Assembly: GCA_004552195.1 (NCBI GenBank)
Contig: SFPC01000041.1
Coordinates: 1-25,615, forward strand
Length of the DNA stretch: 25,615 nt
Direction: 5' to 3'
Source: Bacteroidales bacterium
Lineage (GTDB): Bacteria; Bacteroidota; Bacteroidia; Bacteroidales; Bacteroidaceae
Position numbers and translations under genes: made by a program. The notes under the pieces are model-generated. The model did not search any database, had not been told where the DNA came from, and saw nothing but the letters and a program-made list of their open reading frames with translations. Shown here in pieces: positions 7,299 to 15,242 of this stretch. Numbering within the stretch: the first letter of the stretch is position 1; each line of letters opens with the position of its first letter.

Positions 7299-8663
7299 AT
7301 GATGCGCCTACTCATCGTCATCCCTTGGTCACCCTTCCATGTGGGGCTGAAGGATTTCGATTTCGCACAAATGCCAGAGCGTGCGCCGGAGAGCATGGTG
7401 GCCCTGGCCACCTTCCTGCGCGAAAAGGGAGCCGAAGTGGCTGTGGCGGATATGCAGTGCCACTTGCTTCAATGCCAAGGCGACACGGCGCAGGCTCTGC
7501 AACGGCTTTACGCGCAATGCAACGAGTGGAAACCGGAGGTAATCGGTTTCTCCTTTTTTACTGCCCGCCTCAAGCCGGCAGCAGACATCTTTGAAGGACT
7601 GAGAAATCACTTTCTTTCCCACCGCTTGCCCCTGCCGCTGATGATAGCCGGCGGGGTACACGCCACGCTCCTGCCCCAACTGACATTCCAGCAAATACCT
7701 TTCGACGCGCTCATTGTGGGCGAAGGGGAAATGCCGCTGTGGCAACTCCTTCGGGGGGAGGACATGAACGAAATTCCGGGAGTGGTATTGCCGGGGGCGA
7801 ACCGCATCACGCCCCCCCGGGTGGTGGAACACTTAGACGAGCTGCCGCCGGCCGACTGGTCGCTCATTGATTTCCCGTTCTACACCCAGCCGGCGCATCT
7901 CATCTCTTCGGGACGGCTCGACGCCGTGTTGCCCGTCACCTTTGGGCGAGGCTGTAATTATCGGTGTAACTTCTGTGCACACGCCTGCTTTCTTAAACCG
8001 CGCTGCCACTCGGCCGAGGGTTTTCTCCGCAAGTTGGATGCCTATGCCGCACAGTGCCACGTCAACACCTTCCTGTTGCAGGACAGCTCCATAGGCAATT
8101 ATAAAAAGGAGTGGGCAGCGGTGTGCCAAGCGCTCATTGCGCGTGGAACGCCTTACCGCTGGTGGGCCAACCTCCGGGCGAACCAGGCCGACAGGGAGTT
8201 TCTCGAACTGCTCAAACGGGCGGGCTGCATCAAACTCTTCTTTGGCTTTGAATCAGGCAGCCAACGGGTGCTCGACCGCATGAACAAGCGCATCACGGTG
8301 GAGCAGTGCCGCGAAACGGCTCGCCTCTGCCACGAGTTAGACATCCCTTTCTACGCCAGCTTCATCGTCAACTATTTCGGAGAAACGGAGGCAGACCTCG
8401 CACTGACCGAACAGCTCATCCTTCAGACGCGCCCCACTTCCGTAGCGGTGAACACTTTCTCCCCCATCCCGGGCTCAAAGGACTACGATGCCCACCGCGA
8501 TGAAATTGTGCCGCACCTGAACAGCTTGGACGACTGGACCATGCTGGGATGTCTCTATTCCCAACTCTACTTCAGCCACTTGCCCAAAGAACGCTTCGAC
8601 TATTGGCGCCAAAGGCTGAGAAACTTACGCCAAACCATCAATGCGCATGAAGATTCTGACTGA
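7299..8663 (+). CDS. B12-binding domain radical SAM enzyme (rSAM2)
   Basis: The 454-residue protein has an N-terminal Rossmann-like cobalamin-binding domain (about 1-170) with the typical GGVHATLLPQ stretch (118-127) and VGEGE (140-144). The radical SAM core follows, with CNYRCNFC (C219, C223, C226) and GFESGSQRVLDRMNK. This is the class B arrangement, most of whose studied members methylate unactivated carbon or phosphorus; others do rearrangements or use B12 differently. Here C-methylation of the peptide is the likeliest job, but the sequence does not prove it. It begins 6 bp after rSAM1 and overlaps rSAM3 by 23 bp, which suggests translational coupling. No SPASM domain is present. Confidence 0.85.
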   Translation: MMRLLIVIPWSPFHVGLKDFDFAQMPERAPESMVALATFLREKGAEVAVADMQCHLLQCQGDTAQALQRLYAQCNEWKPEVIGFSFFTARLKPAADIFEGLRNHFLSHRLPLPLMIAGGVHATLLPQLTFQQIPFDALIVGEGEMPLWQLLRGEDMNEIPGVVLPGANRITPPRVVEHLDELPPADWSLIDFPFYTQPAHLISSGRLDAVLPVTFGRGCNYRCNFCAHACFLKPRCHSAEGFLRKLDAYAAQCHVNTFLLQDSSIGNYKKEWAAVCQALIARGTPYRWWANLRANQADREFLELLKRAGCIKLFFGFESGSQRVLDRMNKRITVEQCRETARLCHELDIPFYASFIVNYFGETEADLALTEQLILQTRPTSVAVNTFSPIPGSKDYDAHRDEIVPHLNSLDDWTMLGCLYSQLYFSHLPKERFDYWRQRLRNLRQTINAHEDSD

Positions 8664-10017
8664 AGGACACCACGAACGCACGGAGTGCCCCGAAGGAACG
8701 GCGGTCAAACTTTCCTGCTGGAACGACCTGACACCGTTGTCCGAAGGAAAGGTGGTGGTGTTCAACACGCTGCAACGCAATGCCGTGCTGCTCACAACCG
8801 ACACCTACGATGCACTCAAACAGGCCGACCTGTCGGGTAGCCTAACCGTCGAAGGGGAGGAGAAAAAACGGCTTTTCGCTCTGGGCATCCTGGTTCGCCG
8901 CGACAAGGACGAGCACGCGGCATGGAACAAGGCTTATCGGGAAGCGAAACTCGACATGAGCGACTTAGACATCACGGTGGTGCTGACGGAACAGTGCCAA
9001 ATGGGGTGTGTCTATTGCTTTGAGGGATTGGAAAAGGCACACCGCGTCATCACGGACGACACCGTGGAACGCCTTCTCCAATTTATCCGGCTTCACGAAG
9101 AAGGGTTGCGCAGTCTCCGCCTCACGTGGTTTGGCGGAGAACCGCTGTTGGCCTACGAACCCATGCGAAAGCTCTCGGAACGGGCCATTGCCTACTGCAA
9201 GGAGCACGGCATCGTTTACCGAAGCGACATCACCACCAACGGTTTCGCGCTCAACAAACAAAGAATTACCGAAATGGTGGAGCAATGGAAGATAAGGACT
9301 TTCATCATCACCGTGGACGGCACGGCACAAGTACATAACCAACGCCGACCGCTGCGGGGCGGAGGCGGAACGTTCGACACCATTTGGGAAAACGTGAAAC
9401 GGCTCATGCAGCACGACGTTTTCGTGCTCCTGCGCATCACCATCGACAAACGAAACGCCGATTCAGTGCCCGAACTCCTCGACCTCATGCACGCCGAGCT
9501 CCCGGCGGACAAAATACAGGTGGCCTTCTGCCGCACCTTCGACATGGCGTTCACGCCAAAGGCTTCTACACCTTATATATATAGTGAGCGGGAATTTGCG
9601 GAGGTGGAGTGGAAGCTGATGCAGTATGCCCACAGCCTCGGCATCTTCCGTTACCGTTTCCCCCATGCCGCCCCACGCGGCGGTTGCCTGCGCAACGGCG
9701 ATCTGGTCGTCGGTCCCGACGGCGAAATCTTCAAATGCCTCGACACCATCGGCGACACGAGGCGGATAATCGGCCACCTGATGCAACCTTCGGCCGATGC
9801 CGAACCGGAATGGCTTGTCCGGTGGCGCGAATGGCAGCCGGACAACCGACCGGAGTGCCGATGCTGTGCGCTCCAGCCGCTCTGCAACGGCGGATGCCCG
9901 CACAACGCACTCTTTAGCGACAAGAAGCACGGCTCGGACCTGCCCTGCCCGGACTGGAAGGCGAACTACAAACGACAAATCATCGAACTGGCTCATGCAA
10001 ACGACGAAAGCATATAA
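8641..10017 (+). CDS. Radical SAM/SPASM peptide maturase with N-terminal RRE-like region (rSAM3)
   Basis: The first roughly 95 of 458 residues form a small domain with a hydrophobic pattern (KVVVFNTLQRNAVLLTTDTY, then KKRLFALGILVRRDKDE) like the winged-helix recognition elements that grip RiPP leaders. The radical SAM motif CQMGCVYC (C119, C123, C126) and FGGEP follow. The C-terminal SPASM domain is complete: CLRNGDLVVGPDGEIFKC, then CRCCALQPLCNGGC (CX2CX5CX3C) and a late Cys. ATG 8641 and 8647 are both possible starts; either overlaps the rSAM2 end. It overlaps the YcaO gene by 23 bp. The role is likely peptide crosslinking or leader recruitment. The RRE reading rests on pattern only. Confidence 0.87.
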   Translation: MRMKILTEGHHERTECPEGTAVKLSCWNDLTPLSEGKVVVFNTLQRNAVLLTTDTYDALKQADLSGSLTVEGEEKKRLFALGILVRRDKDEHAAWNKAYREAKLDMSDLDITVVLTEQCQMGCVYCFEGLEKAHRVITDDTVERLLQFIRLHEEGLRSLRLTWFGGEPLLAYEPMRKLSERAIAYCKEHGIVYRSDITTNGFALNKQRITEMVEQWKIRTFIITVDGTAQVHNQRRPLRGGGGTFDTIWENVKRLMQHDVFVLLRITIDKRNADSVPELLDLMHAELPADKIQVAFCRTFDMAFTPKASTPYIYSEREFAEVEWKLMQYAHSLGIFRYRFPHAAPRGGCLRNGDLVVGPDGEIFKCLDTIGDTRRIIGHLMQPSADAEPEWLVRWREWQPDNRPECRCCALQPLCNGGCPHNALFSDKKHGSDLPCPDWKANYKRQIIELAHANDESI

Positions 10018-11704
10018 AGCGGCTTCCCCGCAACAAACCGTTGACCGCATCCGGCAAATCATTGCCCGCCTCAGCCTCCCCGTGAAGGAGCAACTGTTAG
10101 GCGATGGGCGGCTGTGCTGCTCGTGCCGCATATCTATCACACGCACAGACGACTTCTCCATCGGCACCAACGGCAAAGGCATGACGCAGGACTACGCCTT
10201 GGCAAGCGGCTACGCGGAGTTTATGGAGCGTTACCAACACCGCGTCATCGTTTACCCCAATCCCGCAGCGGAAGGGGCGGCTTGCCGCTTCTTCCCCGAC
10301 GAAACGGATTTCCGATGGCCGACCAAGGAAAAAATTGTGGAGCAGGTGAAGAAATTTTCTCCCTCCACCTTGCCCGCAGAGGGCATTGAGGCCGACAGCT
10401 TGGAGGGGAAGGAAATTCCGTTCTTCCACCTGAACAGCGGAAAGGTGGTGCCCGTTCCCTACTCGCTCATCCGCTGGGTCAGCGGAAGCAATGGCATGAG
10501 CGCAGGCAACATTCTGGAAGAAGCACTCATCCAGGGATTTTGCGAAATCTTTGAACGCCACGCACTGCAGCAGCTCTATTTGCGCCAACTCGTGCCGCCC
10601 ACCATTCCGGAGGCGGAATTTGAAGGCACAGACATACTCCGGCGGTTGCGGACCATGCAGGCAGAACACGGCATGGACTTTTCCATCAAAGACCTTTCGC
10701 TGGGCGAGGGTTTTCCCGTGCTGGGCTTGCTCGTCTTCAGCCCCGACCATGCAAAATATATCCTTCAGTTAGGCGCAGACCTCAGTCCGGTGATTGCGCT
10801 GGAGCGTTGTTTCACAGAAATCTTCCAGGGCTACACGCCCTCCACGCTCCGCTTTGAAAACCAAGTGAATGCGTGCGAGAAGCCCGACCTTTTCAACGAA
10901 TTCAAGCGCAGCCTGACGTACGGACGCGGCCGGTTGCACCGCGAGTTCTTCACTTCCGCGCCAAGCTATGCCTATTGCGGACACACGAGCATCCCCGTGG
11001 GACGCAATTTCCGCGAGGATTTGAACAACATCTGCCAATGGGTGATGCAAAAGGGGTATGATATTTACCTGCGCGACAATTCGTTCCTCGGCTTCCCCGC
11101 CACGCACCTCGTGGTGCCGGGCCTGTCGGAAATTGACAAGACTTTCTGCCGGCTGAACCGCCGCATCCGCCACATGACGCTCACGGAGAACCGTCCGAAC
11201 CCGCTGTTTCGCCTGCGGGAACTGACGGCGGAAACGGCTCCCCTGCTGACGCGCTACATTGAGCAGACCGACGGCGAAGCCATCGACCTCTTCACGCGCA
11301 ACACGCACCCCGGCAACCACGTGAACCGCCGCTTGCTGCTCGTACTCCTCCATCTGCGGCAAAACCACCGGGAGGCGGCGCGCGAACAGCTCGAACGTTA
11401 CTGCGAAGAGCAACGGGCACAAAACCGAATGGTGAAGCCATTGCTGCAAGCCCTGCTCCTGCGCCTCGGAGGCCGCCCGGACAACCAACCGGATGAGCGG
11501 TTGCTCCAAGCGGCCGACGATTTGCTGGCCCGACCGGAACGGATTTTCCACGCCATCCCCGTGCCGGAATGTTTCCACTGCGACCGCTGCGCCCTCAGTC
11601 GGGGATGCCGTTATCCGTTGCTACGCGAAATCGAAGAGATTACGCAAACGGCCATGCGCACTTATCCATTCAGACAAAATCACCTTGCTTCGCTTTTCTC
11701 ATGA
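9995..11704 (+). CDS. YcaO-family enzyme, E. coli YcaO type, with extra C-terminal Cys cluster
   Basis: YcaO enzymes use ATP to activate peptide amides and make azolines, thioamides or amidines. From ATG 9995 (MQTTKAYKAASPQQ) the product has 569 residues, near the length of E. coli YcaO, and key blocks match that protein: TNGKG (58-62), ALASGYAEFMER with E75 and E78, SNGMSAGN (165-172), then EALIQGFCEIFER with E184, E187 and R188. HLVVPGLSE (371-379) also fits. These are the expected Mg-ATP ligands, so it should be active. The C-terminal 170 residues are helical, as in E. coli YcaO. Two oddities are CCSC (41-44) and CX2CX2CX5C near the end (C526, C529, C532, C538), which could bind metal or an Fe-S cluster. 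No E1-like or TfuA partner gene is seen. The frame is open further upstream, but that part overlaps rSAM3 and looks non-coding. The last 4 bp overlap rSAM4. Confidence 0.9.
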   Translation: MQTTKAYKAASPQQTVDRIRQIIARLSLPVKEQLLGDGRLCCSCRISITRTDDFSIGTNGKGMTQDYALASGYAEFMERYQHRVIVYPNPAAEGAACRFFPDETDFRWPTKEKIVEQVKKFSPSTLPAEGIEADSLEGKEIPFFHLNSGKVVPVPYSLIRWVSGSNGMSAGNILEEALIQGFCEIFERHALQQLYLRQLVPPTIPEAEFEGTDILRRLRTMQAEHGMDFSIKDLSLGEGFPVLGLLVFSPDHAKYILQLGADLSPVIALERCFTEIFQGYTPSTLRFENQVNACEKPDLFNEFKRSLTYGRGRLHREFFTSAPSYAYCGHTSIPVGRNFREDLNNICQWVMQKGYDIYLRDNSFLGFPATHLVVPGLSEIDKTFCRLNRRIRHMTLTENRPNPLFRLRELTAETAPLLTRYIEQTDGEAIDLFTRNTHPGNHVNRRLLLVLLHLRQNHREAAREQLERYCEEQRAQNRMVKPLLQALLLRLGGRPDNQPDERLLQAADDLLARPERIFHAIPVPECFHCDRCALSRGCRYPLLREIEEITQTAMRTYPFRQNHLASLFS

Positions 11705-13071
11705 CCCGGAATTACTTGCTCGACCCCAACACTTGCCGACGCATTTTCCCCGACCTGACAGTCGTGGAGCACCAGGTGAGCCACGTGCGTGCCGTGCTGA
11801 CGGGACGGGAAAAGGCATTGGTGGACCGGCTCGACGTTTACTTTCCCCAAGCGGTGGACGAAACGGACACTGCGGCGGCCGAAAAACTGCGAAGCCTGTG
11901 GTTCATCAGGACAGCAGACGACCCGGCACACGACTTCACGTATGCCGACAAGCGGGAAACGGAAGCACATTTTTCCCTCGTTGAAGTTGACGCCACGACT
12001 CCGCCACCCCGGCCGTGGCTCACGACACTTGAAATCATCGTCACCTCGCGTTGCAACGAACGATGCCTGCACTGTTACATCCCCAACGGCGAGAAAGACG
12101 CCGCTGTGGTGCTCGACAAGGAAACGGTCAAGGAGGCACTGCGCCAATTCCGCGAGCTGAACGGCATGAAGGTGGTGTTCTCCGGCGGAGAGCCGTTGCT
12201 CCATCCCGACATCTGGGAACTCATGTCTTACTGCCGCGAGCTGGATTTAATGGTGCTCATCAACAGCAACCTGCTCACGCTCACCGCAGCCCAAGCCCGG
12301 AAGTTGAAAGAGCTGCGGGTGTTCAACGTGCAAGTGTCGCTCTACTCCACCCTCCCGGCCGTACACGACGGCATCACACAGCGCAAAGGCTCGCACGAAC
12401 GCACTCGCCGCAGCATTGAACTCCTCATCCAGGAAAATGTGCCCGCACTCATTTCCTGCCCGGTCATGCAGCAGAACCACCGAGAGGTGGCTGCGCTGAA
12501 ACGGCAGGCGGACCTATGGGGACTGGACTGCTATTTCGACTACATCATGATGGCCCGGCACGATGGGAATGCGGACAATTTGGCCACGTGTCTCACTCCC
12601 GAGGAGACAAAGGCGGTGGTACGCTGCGTAGTGCAGGGCAATCCGCTCTTTATGGAGGCCATCCGCTCCGCAGCCACGGAGGAGGAGCTGCTTCAAAAGC
12701 ACTTTGCACGCCGATGGCACGCCTGCCAAATCATGTCGAACCGATTGGGCCTCGATGCCGACGGCACGCTCTATCCCTGTCCGGGCTGGAACGGACTGTC
12801 CTTAGGCAATATCCGCGAAACGTCGCTCCGCGAGGTGTGGACGACCTCATCGCTCACCCAAGAGCTGCGCGCCACAGACCCACACCGCTTTGAGCGCTGC
12901 CAAACCTGCCAGCTGCACAATTTCTGCGACATGTGTCCCGTTTACAACTTCAATGAGAACGGCGCAGTCGACAAGGTCTGCACCCGCTTCTGCACCGCCG
13001 CCCGACTGTTGCGCGAGGTGGTGCTCGAACTCTGGACCGAGCAACAAACCGCCGACGTTTCGCAAGGCTGA
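11701..13071 (+). CDS. Radical SAM/SPASM protein, PqqE-like (rSAM4)
   Basis: ATG 11701 overlaps the YcaO stop as ATGA and gives 456 residues; the frame extends upstream, but that stretch lies inside the YcaO gene. The first 105 residues hold a possible winged-helix recognition region (LTGREKALVDRLDVYFP, then AAEKLRSLWFIRTADD). The core starts at about 108 with CNERCLHC (C118, C122, C125) and SGGEPLLHPDIW, as in PqqE and heme-d1 or AlbA-type maturases. The SPASM domain reads LDADGTLYPCPGWNG, then CQTCQLHNFCDMC (CX2CX5CX2C), then CTRFC. It is the last gene of the overlapping operon. Likely it modifies the same peptide, target unknown. Confidence 0.87.
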   Translation: MTRNYLLDPNTCRRIFPDLTVVEHQVSHVRAVLTGREKALVDRLDVYFPQAVDETDTAAAEKLRSLWFIRTADDPAHDFTYADKRETEAHFSLVEVDATTPPPRPWLTTLEIIVTSRCNERCLHCYIPNGEKDAAVVLDKETVKEALRQFRELNGMKVVFSGGEPLLHPDIWELMSYCRELDLMVLINSNLLTLTAAQARKLKELRVFNVQVSLYSTLPAVHDGITQRKGSHERTRRSIELLIQENVPALISCPVMQQNHREVAALKRQADLWGLDCYFDYIMMARHDGNADNLATCLTPEETKAVVRCVVQGNPLFMEAIRSAATEEELLQKHFARRWHACQIMSNRLGLDADGTLYPCPGWNGLSLGNIRETSLREVWTTSSLTQELRATDPHRFERCQTCQLHNFCDMCPVYNFNENGAVDKVCTRFCTAARLLREVVLELWTEQQTADVSQG

Positions 13072-13182
13072 CGGCCGATAGCCGAAACCTAAACCGAGCG
13101 AGCCTCAGCCGGAACCGGCCGTTCTGACAAATGGCCGGCCAACTCCACCACCTAACCTTTACACTTTCTCCCGCCACTCCAC
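13072..13182. other. GC-rich spacer after the RiPP operon
   Basis: This 111-bp gap contains repeated GGCCG words that can fold on each other, for instance ACGGCCG at its start and CGGCCGT in the middle. There is no T tract and no good TAnnTTTG box, so it neither clearly ends the operon nor clearly starts a new transcript. Confidence 0.4.
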
Positions 13183-14241
13183 ATGAACACCGAACTACTC
13201 CAAGCCCTTTGCCACACAACCGGCATCAGCGGCTACGAACAAGAAGCTACCGACTGCTTTCTTGACGCTTTGCGCCCCTGCGCAGCCGAATGCAGCACGG
13301 ACCTCATGGGCAACGCCATGGTATTCCTCGACCCGCCTACCCCGCACCGCCCACGCATCATGCTCGAAGCCCATGCGGACGAAATAGGTATGCAGATTAT
13401 CCACATCAGCGACAGCGGCTACCTCTACTTCCGCCCCAACGGGGGCATAGACGAGCAGTGTGTGCCCGGCACGCAGGTCGTCGTCATCACACGCAAGGGG
13501 GAACGACTGCCGGGCGTCATCGGCAAACGCCCCATCCACCTCATGACGGTGGAAGAGCGCAAATCCACCTTCAAGCTCCACCAACTATGGATTGACACCG
13601 GCTTAGAGCCGAAAGAACTCAAGGAGTTGGTGAACGTGGGCGACGCTGTCTGCGTACAGACCAACCTCCGTTTTCTCGGACCTCACCGCGTAACCGGTAA
13701 GGCCCTTGACAATCGCATCGGCCTTTTCGTGGTGGGCGAGGCACTCCGCCGTCTGGCCAACCAGCCCAGGCCTGCGGGCAACATTGTAGGCGTGGCCACT
13801 GTACAGGAGGAAGTGGGCTGTCGCGGTGCGCTCGTGGCGGCCAACGCACTCAACCCGGAAATCAGCCTGACCGTCGATGTGGATTTCGCCACCGACGTGC
13901 CGGACTGCCCGGCCTCGCACTACGGGAAAATATCCTTGGGCGGAGGTGTGGTCATCCAGCGCAATCTCGACTGTCATCCGCAGTTGAGTCTTCAGCTCGA
14001 AGAGTTGGCTCGTCAACACGACATCCCTTATCAAATCTCGGCCCGTCCGCACGCCAGCGGCGGCAATAATGCCTCACGTATCCAGCTGGCGCAAAACGGC
14101 ATCCGCACCGTTGTGCTCAGCATCCCCTGTCGCTATATGCACACCCCCGTGGAAGTATGCGACTTGCGCGATGCCGAAGCCGCCATCCGGCTGATTGAAG
14201 CGTTTTGCGCGCACTGCCAAACGCCGGAAGCTTCACTTTGA
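13183..14241 (+). CDS. M42-family metallo-aminopeptidase
   Basis: This 352-residue protein fits the M42 (glutamyl aminopeptidase/FrvX/TET) family, cytoplasmic di-metal aminopeptidases that form large oligomers. The expected residues are in place: H64 and D66 in EAHADEIGM, bridging D176 in ALDNRIG, catalytic E209 and ligand E210 in TVQEEVGCRGA, D232 in VDVDF, and H320 in RYMHTPVEV. The usual GGTDA stretch reads GGNNAS (293-298), a small departure. It follows the RiPP operon by 111 bp and precedes diaminopimelate dehydrogenase by 29 bp, all on the same strand. It could trim the modified peptide's leader or simply be a general peptidase; spacing favours neither strongly. Confidence 0.88.
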   Translation: MNTELLQALCHTTGISGYEQEATDCFLDALRPCAAECSTDLMGNAMVFLDPPTPHRPRIMLEAHADEIGMQIIHISDSGYLYFRPNGGIDEQCVPGTQVVVITRKGERLPGVIGKRPIHLMTVEERKSTFKLHQLWIDTGLEPKELKELVNVGDAVCVQTNLRFLGPHRVTGKALDNRIGLFVVGEALRRLANQPRPAGNIVGVATVQEEVGCRGALVAANALNPEISLTVDVDFATDVPDCPASHYGKISLGGGVVIQRNLDCHPQLSLQLEELARQHDIPYQISARPHASGGNNASRIQLAQNGIRTVVLSIPCRYMHTPVEVCDLRDAEAAIRLIEAFCAHCQTPEASL

Positions 14242-14270
14242 AAAACTTTAATCTTAACTGTTTATAAAAT

Positions 14271-15176
14271 ATGACAGACAAAAAAATCCGTGCAGCCATT
14301 GTGGGCTACGGCAACATTGGCCGTTACACGCTCCAGGCACTTCAGGCTGCCCCCGACTTTGAAATTGCCGGCGTAGTGCGCCGCCGGGGTGCAGAAAACA
14401 AACCCGCTGAGCTCGAACCTTACCCCGTTGTGAGCGACATCCGCGAACTGGACCACGTGGACGTGGCTATTCTCGCCACCCCCACCCGTAAAGTGGAGGA
14501 ATATGCGAAGGAAATCCTCAGCCTTGGCATCCACACCGTCGACAGCTTCGACATCCACAGCCAAATCCTCGCTTTGCGCAGCAGCCTCGGCGCGGTGGCC
14601 AAGGCGCACGACGCGGTGAGCATCATCTCCGCCGGTTGGGATCCCGGTTCGGACTCTGTGGTGCGCACCCTCCTGCAAGCCATCGCCCCGAAGGGCATCA
14701 CGTACACCAACTTCGGACCCGGTATGTCCATGGGCCACACTGTGGCCGTCAAAGCCATTGACGGTGTAAAGAAAGCCCTGTCTATGACCATCCCCACCGG
14801 CACCGGTATTCACCGCCGCATGGTCTACATTGAGCTGGAGGAGGGACATGATTTCGCCACCGTGGCTGCCGCCATCAAGGCCGACCCTTATTTTGCCTCG
14901 GACGAGACGCACGTGAACCTGGTGCCTTCGGTCGACGATGTCATCGACATGGGCCACGGCGTGAACCTGACCCGCAAGGGTGTGAGCGGCACGACGCAGA
15001 ACCAGCTCTTCGAGTTCAATATGCGCATCAACAACCCCGCGCTCACCGGCCAGGTGCTCGTCTGCACCGCCCGTGCCGCCATGCGCCAGCAGCCGGGTTG
15101 CTACACCATGGTCGAGGTGCCCGTCATCGACCTCCTGCCCGGCGACCGCGAGGAGCATATAGCTCATCTTGTATAG
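14271..15176 (+). CDS. ddh: meso-Diaminopimelate D-dehydrogenase
   Basis: The enzyme (EC 1.4.1.16) makes meso-diaminopimelate from tetrahydrodipicolinate, ammonia and NADPH in one step, for lysine and cell wall. The 301-residue product has a Rossmann start ([18 protein letters not shown], nucleotide-binding GxGxxG as GYGNIG), then the family-typical blocks [40 protein letters not shown] and the tail [22 protein letters not shown]. The AT-rich TTTATAAAAT before the ATG is a usual Bacteroidetes initiation context. It probably shares a transcript with the M42 gene. Its terminator lies at 15456-15485, beyond an inserted palindromic element. Confidence 0.95.
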   Translation: MTDKKIRAAIVGYGNIGRYTLQALQAAPDFEIAGVVRRRGAENKPAELEPYPVVSDIRELDHVDVAILATPTRKVEEYAKEILSLGIHTVDSFDIHSQILALRSSLGAVAKAHDAVSIISAGWDPGSDSVVRTLLQAIAPKGITYTNFGPGMSMGHTVAVKAIDGVKKALSMTIPTGTGIHRRMVYIELEEGHDFATVAAAIKADPYFASDETHVNLVPSVDDVIDMGHGVNLTRKGVSGTTQNQLFEFNMRINNPALTGQVLVCTARAAMRQQPGCYTMVEVPVIDLLPGDREEHIAHLV

Positions 15177-15179
15177 TCG

Positions 15180-15242
15180 GTTTACACCTTATTATATATA
15201 GTCTACACCATATTATATATAGCCTACTCCTTATTATATATA
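15180..15242 (+). repeat. Three 21-bp tandem repeats ending in TTATATATA
   Basis: Units at 15180-15200, 15201-15221 and 15222-15242 share the pattern G-Y-Y-TAC-W-CC-W-TATTATATATA with few differences. They begin 4 bp after the ddh stop codon and run directly into the MITE-like element. They may be a small satellite, a slipped target region or a 3' regulatory stretch. Confidence 0.75.

Noticed and set aside
9797..9994. N-terminal extension of the YcaO protein by 66 residues
   Set aside because: The stretch lies inside rSAM3, is Arg/Thr/Ser-rich and unlike YcaO. Starting at ATG 9995 puts TNGKG, E75 and E78 at the same positions as in E. coli YcaO.
11569..11700. N-terminal extension of rSAM4 by 44 residues
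   Set aside because: It overlaps the conserved YcaO C-terminus; the ATGA overlap at 11701 is a normal coupled start.
13131..13262. Short plus-strand frame (43 codons) before and into the M42 gene, considered as a second precursor
   Set aside because: It runs in another frame into the M42 gene and has no Cys and no core-like end.
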